A program made the position numbers and the translations under genes. A stretch of DNA of 64,000 nt from Actinomycetes bacterium (GTDB lineage Bacteria; Actinomycetota; Acidimicrobiia; Acidimicrobiales; Bog-793), in assembly GCA_021798985.1 (NCBI GenBank), contig JAJZBI010000015.1, forward strand, positions 25,967 to 89,966, in the 5' to 3' direction. Positions 59,756 through 64,000 of the stretch are shown here, in pieces (position 1 is the stretch's first letter; each line of letters starts with the position of its first letter). The notes beneath the pieces were generated by a model. It did no database searches. It was not told the origin of the DNA and worked only from the letters and a program-made list of their open reading frames with translations.

Positions 59756-60610
59756 TCAGCTCGCCGGCGAGACCACGAAGCGGCCGACCATGCCGTCGTC
59801 GGCGTGTCCGGGAACTGGGCAGAAGTAGCGGTAGCTCCCCGGCGCCGACGCGGTGAAGGAGAACGTGCCGGCGTGCATCCCTGCCGAGGTGGCCGCACCG
59901 AGGAACCAGAGCGCCGCGCCCGAAAAGGCTGGCGGGGCGCTCATCATCGGCATCCACGCGGTGGCACCGCCGGCGGAGACGACGAGACCGTGGGCCATGT
60001 CCGAGTCCGCGTTGATGAGCTCGATGCGCACCTGCGAGCCGACGGGCACGACGACCGCCGGGTTCGTCATGCCGGCAATGCGGAAATCCTCCTTCGGCAT
60101 GGAGGGGCTGGCGAGCACGACAAGACCGACGGTCTTGGACGTGAAGACCAACCGATTCGCGGCCCGGTCCGCCGTCGCGCCGGCGGGGACCTCGTCACCG
60201 AGCTTCGCCGCCACCGTCGAGTTCACGCGGACCCCGGGAGCGTCCGCAAAGAGCTTGCCCATGACGCTCCCGGGGTCCGTGTCGCCACTCATCATCCAGC
60301 GGGGGAGGCTCTGGCCACGCATCCATCCGGGGGCGCTAGCGCCACCCATCATCCAGGAGTAGCCGGCGCTGCCCATCATCCAGCCGGGGGATCCGAAGCC
60401 GTCACTCCGGCGCATCATCGATCCCGGGCCTGAGGTGTTGAGCACTAAGCGGTAGTAGTCATAGGACGCCGCGGCAGCGCTCCGCGGTGATGACGGGCTC
60501 CCATTGGCGGACAGTGCGATCCCCGCGGTGGCTCCGGCCAGGGCAAGTGCGCCGAGTGCGACGCCGAGGCGGTGCCGGCGCAGCCGTTGTGCATCCTCTG
60601 TTGTGCGCAT
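59756..60610 (-). CDS. Exported Met-rich sulfocyanin-like cupredoxin
   Basis: A 284-residue protein. An N-terminal membrane segment or signal (about 15-36), then a Met/Trp/Gly-rich stretch (65-117) with WMM, WMM, WMR, WMM units likely to bind Cu(I). The C-terminal cupredoxin domain (about 155-284) has His207 in DMAHGLVV and Cys264, His269, Met274 in YFCPVPGHADDGM, a full type 1 copper site with C-x4-H-x4-M. Resembles sulfocyanin/rusticyanin-like electron carriers. ATG 60610 follows GGGAG. A CsoR-type box lies 145 bases upstream, so it may serve copper binding or oxidation outside the membrane as well as electron transfer. Confidence 0.82.
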   Translation of the reverse strand: MRTTEDAQRLRRHRLGVALGALALAGATAGIALSANGSPSSPRSAAAASYDYYRLVLNTSGPGSMMRRSDGFGSPGWMMGSAGYSWMMGGASAPGWMRGQSLPRWMMSGDTDPGSVMGKLFADAPGVRVNSTVAAKLGDEVPAGATADRAANRLVFTSKTVGLVVLASPSMPKEDFRIAGMTNPAVVVPVGSQVRIELINADSDMAHGLVVSAGGATAWMPMMSAPPAFSGAALWFLGAATSAGMHAGTFSFTASAPGSYRYFCPVPGHADDGMVGRFVVSPAS

Positions 60611-61341
60611 CGCGCTCCCTCCACTTTGCGTCTCGAGCGCTCTGGCGGAAAGCAGCGTCTCGCGGCGGCCCTGGACCCGGGCTGGCATCATCCTCCGTCG
60701 GTCGCCGCGTCCTAGCGAGGGGCGTTTGCCCTCACGGCCAGGGTCAAAAGCAACTACCCCGGCGGGGTATCCCGGCCGTGGTGCCGCTCCCCCTCGCTCA
60801 AGGCGCCCAGGTCCGTCTCGAACCGCCCTGGCCGACGAATGGCAAGGGTGCGAGAGCTAAGCGTCGATGCAAGGCGACACGAAACAGGGAGTCGTGGCCG
60901 CGGCCAACTCCGCAGTCGAGCCGTTGCTCTGCACGCCGTCGCGGGCGAGCCGAGCCACGGCGGACGCTGCCCACACGGGCCGCGTGCAGGTCAAGTCCAT
61001 CGACAACAACGCAATTCCGGACGGCCCATGGCCGCGCCACAAGGCAGAAAAGACCCGATGTAGGCGCCCCAAGAGAACAGCGCACGGCCCGTGCAGGCGC
61101 TCCGAGCGTCGAGGGTGACGGCCGGCCTGATCGCGCCAAGGTCAAGCAGGCCAGGTTGCGGCACGGCGAACGGGCGCGGCGCGTCGACGCCCCTGTGCTC
61201 GTGTGTGCCCTCTGTTGCAGTTGTGACTTCTGCGTCACGTACCACATTCCCGCACGCAGCGTGACGTACCACCCCGCGAGCACGCCGCAAAGGAGCGATA
61301 CGCTCGCGCGCGCTGTGGAGACGGCGACTGGTGAAGCGTCG
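60611..61341 (+). other. Long gap between cupredoxin and sensor-kinase genes
   Basis: About 730 bases. Apart from the CsoR-type box it contains no supported gene. Short open frames on both strands (for example plus 60867-61118, and two minus-strand frames) lack known domains; composition around 60990-61060 is less GC-rich than usual, which could mark a decayed element. Confidence 0.4.
60755..60769. promoter_or_regulatory. CsoR-type box upstream of the cupredoxin gene
   Basis: TACCC-CGGCG-GGGTA, identical in arms and spacing to the core of the copZ operator. It is 145 bases upstream of the cupredoxin start; the long leader between holds no gene. Confidence 0.65.
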
Positions 61342-62778
61342 ATGGGGCGGTGCAGTCCACTCAGTGTCCGCCGAGTGGTCTTCGGCCTTGTCGGCGCGCT
61401 CGTCGTCGCCTTCCTCGTCGTCGCAGGAACCACGCTGGCGGCCCGCCTCGAGGTCGCCAGCGCGCAGGACCAGCTGCACTCGCGCTGGCGTCCCGCCCAG
61501 AGCGCGGCGCTCGACCTCGAGGCCGCCTTCGTCGATCAGGAGACCGGACAGCGCGGTTTCTTGCTCACCGGCGATCCCAGCTTCCTCGCGCCCTACCTTC
61601 GGGGCGCACGGAGCGCGACGCACCTCGAGGGCCAGCTCCGCAGGCTGCTCGCTACGGACGCGACCGCAGAGCAGCGACTCGCCGCGGTGAGCGCCGCCGC
61701 CTTCGCCTGGCGCCTCCAGGCCGCCGAGCCCGAGATCGCAGCCCGCCGACAGGCGCCGCTTCCGGCCTCTGCCGTTGATGCCACGGCGCTGCGCGGTAAG
61801 GAACTCTTCGACATCCTGCGCGGCCATCTCGCCGCGCTAATGGCGCGGACGAACACGCTGACCGCCGTCCAGCTCGCGCGGATCAGCGACGCCGAGCGCA
61901 CGGCCGACATCGTCACCGTGGTCGCTGCTGCACTTGCCGTCCTCATCGCCGTCCTGGCGTTCCCGCTGGTCCGACGAGCGCTCACGCGTCCGCTCGCGAC
62001 CCTGCTCGCCAGCCTGCGCCGCGTCTCGGCCGGTGCCTACGACGAGGACATCGACATTGCTGGCCCTGCCGAGTTCGCCGCGATTGGCGCCGATATCAAC
62101 ACCATGCGCGAAAGCATCCTCCGGCACTCCGACGAACTCGTCGCCGTCCAGAACGAGCTGACCCTGCGGCGCGAGCGCGACCGTCTGGCAGCCGACTTGC
62201 ATGACCTCAGCATCCAGCGGGTGTTCGGCCTCGGGCTCTCGCTCAGTGCTCGGGCTAGTCGGGACCCGGCGCTCGGCCACGAGCTCGAGCCGCTGATTAC
62301 CGAGACCGACCGGATTATTCGCGAGCTGAGGAGTGTCATTTTCGACGTCGCCCCGCCCGCCAAGGGCACGAGTGTACGTAGTGCGATCGGCGAGGTTGTC
62401 CACGAGAGCGAGCGGGCGCTCGGTTTCGTGCCGAACCTCGAGCTGCGCGGCCCGATCGACGCGGCGGCCGACGGCGAGCTCGGCGAGAACCTCCTCGCGG
62501 TGCTGCACGAGGCGCTGAGCAACGTCGCCCGTCACGCCGGCGCATCGCGGGTAGATGTGACCGTCGTCGTCGAGGACGGCGAGGTCAGCCTCACCGTCCT
62601 CGACGACGGACGCGGACCTGGGCCGACATCCGGACCCGGGAATGGTGTGCGGAACGCCGCGGCGCGTGCCGCGAAGCTCGGCGGGCGAGCTGCACTGGCG
62701 GCTGCCGTCGACGGCGGGGCTTGCCTCGCCTGGCGCGTGCCAGTCGTGCCCCGCGCGCAGAACGCCGCCACGACCTGA
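61342..62778 (+). CDS. Sensor histidine kinase with CHASE3-like sensor and HisKA_3 domain (NarL-type)
   Basis: A 478-residue kinase. TM1 at about 12-32 and TM2 at about 192-215 enclose a CHASE3-like helical sensor (DQETGQRGFLLTGDPSFLAP). HAMP follows (RPLATLLASLRRVSAGAYDE), then HisKA_3 with RDRLAADLHDLSIQRVFGLG (phospho-His in LHDL) and a compact HATPase with LLAVLHEALSNVARHAGASR and DDGRGPG. The C-terminal domains resemble DosS/DevS. ATG 61342 is likely; Shine-Dalgarno is weak. No response regulator gene lies next to it within the window. Confidence 0.86.
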   Translation: MGRCSPLSVRRVVFGLVGALVVAFLVVAGTTLAARLEVASAQDQLHSRWRPAQSAALDLEAAFVDQETGQRGFLLTGDPSFLAPYLRGARSATHLEGQLRRLLATDATAEQRLAAVSAAAFAWRLQAAEPEIAARRQAPLPASAVDATALRGKELFDILRGHLAALMARTNTLTAVQLARISDAERTADIVTVVAAALAVLIAVLAFPLVRRALTRPLATLLASLRRVSAGAYDEDIDIAGPAEFAAIGADINTMRESILRHSDELVAVQNELTLRRERDRLAADLHDLSIQRVFGLGLSLSARASRDPALGHELEPLITETDRIIRELRSVIFDVAPPAKGTSVRSAIGEVVHESERALGFVPNLELRGPIDAAADGELGENLLAVLHEALSNVARHAGASRVDVTVVVEDGEVSLTVLDDGRGPGPTSGPGNGVRNAAARAAKLGGRAALAAAVDGGACLAWRVPVVPRAQNAATT

Positions 62779-62978
62779 TTGTGCCGGCATCGCCGGACCG
62801 GTCACGAGCCGGCGCTGTCAGCGGCTGGCACCGGGCTGTGCGCCTTTGCCCCTTCCCATGCCGCCGATAGAGGGGGCCCTAGCGCCGGCAGAAGTGCGTG
62901 GTGTGCTCGACCTGCCCGCATGAGTGCGCCGACGACGCAGGGCGCGTGCTGCTGAGCCGGTACGCGCCGCCCACCGCG

Positions 62979-63815
62979 TTAGGGGTCGTCCAGGACTGAG
63001 CGCACGACGAGTACCGAGCTCGCGGCACGCGCCACGAGGCGTTCGCTGACACTGCCGAGGCTGAGGATCCCGTGCAAACCGCGGCTGCCCACCACGACGA
63101 TCTCGGATCGCTGTGCGGCGGCAAGGAGGGCATCGAGCGGACGTCGGCAATCGACGGCACCGAGGGGGATGCTCGGGAGCACCTCACTAATGACTGACAA
63201 GTCGACCGGCTTACCGCCCACTGCGACGATGCAGCGCAGGGTTGCCCCTGTCGTAGCGGCTAGCCGGGTCGCCAGGGCGTGGGCCGCGATCGACGCTCGG
63301 GAGCCGTCGACGCCGACCGCGATCTTGCGAGGGAAATTGGCCGAGTCTCGCGGAGCGCGGCCAACCAGCACTGAGCAGGACAGCGCCCGCACAACTGAGA
63401 GGACGACGGGCTCCTGCCAGCGCGACACACCCTCGGGAGGGAACCCATCTACCGCCCTGTGGCGGGTCCCAAGAGTAACGAGCGCGCCGACGTCATCGGC
63501 GGTCACGTATCGCAGCACGTCGGTCAGTGATCCTTCTTCGACCGCGGTCTCGAGCGTTCCGATGGCCTTGAGCGAGCTCAGCTGCGCTCTTGCCGAGGCC
63601 AGTGCGTCGTGGGCGTCCGAGCGCATGAGGCGAGCAAGCGCCGGCAGATCGCTTGCGGGCTCGCCGCGTGGGTCCACGGCGCACACGAGCTTGATGCGGC
63701 ATCCCGGGACGAGCTTCACGGCCTGGCGAGCCGCTTCGATCGCTTCCGACGATCCGTCGATGCCAGCCACAATGTGGTCGAATGACGCCGCGGGGAACGA
63801 GGGGGCGGGCGTCAC
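62979..63815 (-). CDS. Universal stress protein with two Usp domains
   Basis: A 278-residue protein with tandem Usp folds (about 12-135 and 150-278). The second keeps the ATP-binding pattern G-x2-G-x9-G-S: VVGSRGLHGILSLGSVSERL; the first is degenerate at that place (LGTRHRAVDGF). Openings HIVAGIDGSSEAIEAARQAV and KIAVGVDGSRASIAAHALAT are typical. In actinobacteria tandem Usps are often controlled by DosS-type systems. GTG 63815. Convergent with the CHASE3 kinase gene, 200 bases apart; nothing is recognised in the 185 bases up to the window end. Confidence 0.9.
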   Translation of the reverse strand: MTPAPSFPAASFDHIVAGIDGSSEAIEAARQAVKLVPGCRIKLVCAVDPRGEPASDLPALARLMRSDAHDALASARAQLSSLKAIGTLETAVEEGSLTDVLRYVTADDVGALVTLGTRHRAVDGFPPEGVSRWQEPVVLSVVRALSCSVLVGRAPRDSANFPRKIAVGVDGSRASIAAHALATRLAATTGATLRCIVAVGGKPVDLSVISEVLPSIPLGAVDCRRPLDALLAAAQRSEIVVVGSRGLHGILSLGSVSERLVARAASSVLVVRSVLDDP

Positions 63816-64000
63816 GGTCGCTCGTTCGTCTCGGCCGAAACGTCAAATCGCCCGATCGGATGCCCCGGTGTCTGACCGGACTTCCGGAGCTGGTAGGCAT
63901 CTTGGCGGGGCCTCCGACGCAGAGGTCCTGGTCACGACGCTGATGGAGGTGGCTGCGCCCGGTATCGTGTAGGCACACGCAGAGTTGCCTTGAGCGGGCA

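Noticed and set aside
60867..61118. Small plus-strand open frame upstream of the CHASE3 kinase
   Set aside because: No Shine-Dalgarno, no recognisable domain, and the translation looks like non-coding text; kept only as a note on the gap.
1..64000. tRNA, rRNA, CRISPR array, intact insertion sequence or integrase
   Set aside because: No T-loop-like or cloverleaf sequence, no spaced direct repeats and no transposase or integrase motif was recognised. A covariance-model search would be needed to exclude small RNAs.

Overview
The window is very GC-rich and carries compact, mostly short operons with frequent 4-base stop/start overlaps (ATGA, GTGA). The left end has the order PadR regulator, inositol-phosphate synthase, DUF5318, rpsF, ssb, rpsR, rplI, dnaB. 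This matches the mycobacterial/actinobacterial chromosome backbone, so the host is almost certainly a member of the Actinomycetota. A kumamolisin-type sedolisin, a Met-rich sulfocyanin-like cupredoxin and dense Hg/As/Zn/Cu functions fit an acidophilic or metal-exposed lineage such as an Acidimicrobiia relative. That placement is inference.

Layout. 1-6.7 kb: housekeeping core (CCA-adding enzyme, cut by the window edge; ino1/padR; r-protein/ssb operon closed by a strong hairpin; dnaB). 7.1-14.3 kb: a secreted protein with two retropepsin-like lobes, then a three-gene minus-strand signalling operon (GGDEF/EAL/PAS histidine kinase, response regulator-HDOD, response regulator with degenerate HD-GYP). 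14.6-25.8 kb: a mixed region with a secreted helical protein, nucleotidyltransferase, Nudix, DyP peroxidase, cytosine permease plus cytosine deaminase, SRPBCC protein, OmpR-type two-component pair, histidine phosphatase, GNAT and dienelactone hydrolase.

25.9-29.7 kb: a complete pyroglutamate salvage locus (pxpC-pxpB divergent from pcp-pxpA) followed by an SDR. 29.8-37.5 kb: two small proteins, a Crp-like regulator, an S53 peptidase, a DHH phosphoesterase, an MFS transporter, a leaderless HtrA-like protease and an HxlR regulator. 37.6-42.5 kb: a pseudogene with an internal TAG, then a lacI-SBP-permease-permease sugar ABC operon whose LacI has a scrambled DNA-binding domain. 42.5-50.8 kb: a merB-like lyase, GerMN/Gmad2 protein, conserved unknowns, a frameshifted SDR and two MFS transporters.

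50.9-60.8 kb is a metal-handling island. It holds arsR divergent from arsI-acr3-arsC, a CzrA/SmtB-type repressor with a CDF zinc exporter, two decayed metal-transporter remnants, and a copper regulon (copZ-copA-csoR, DUF4396 and the cupredoxin) linked by three inverted repeats of the form TACCC-N5-GGG(T/C)A. The right end has an orphan CHASE3/HisKA_3 sensor kinase and a tandem universal stress protein. I recognised no rRNA, tRNA, CRISPR array or intact insertion sequence.

The main points for follow-up are the multi-site copper regulon that brings in DUF4396 and a WMM-rich cupredoxin, the fused c-di-GMP phosphodiesterase/histidine kinase operon, the bilobal secreted retropepsin, and several genes caught in decay (lacI HTH, SDR, ZIP, CDF-like, FWYV-repeat protein).
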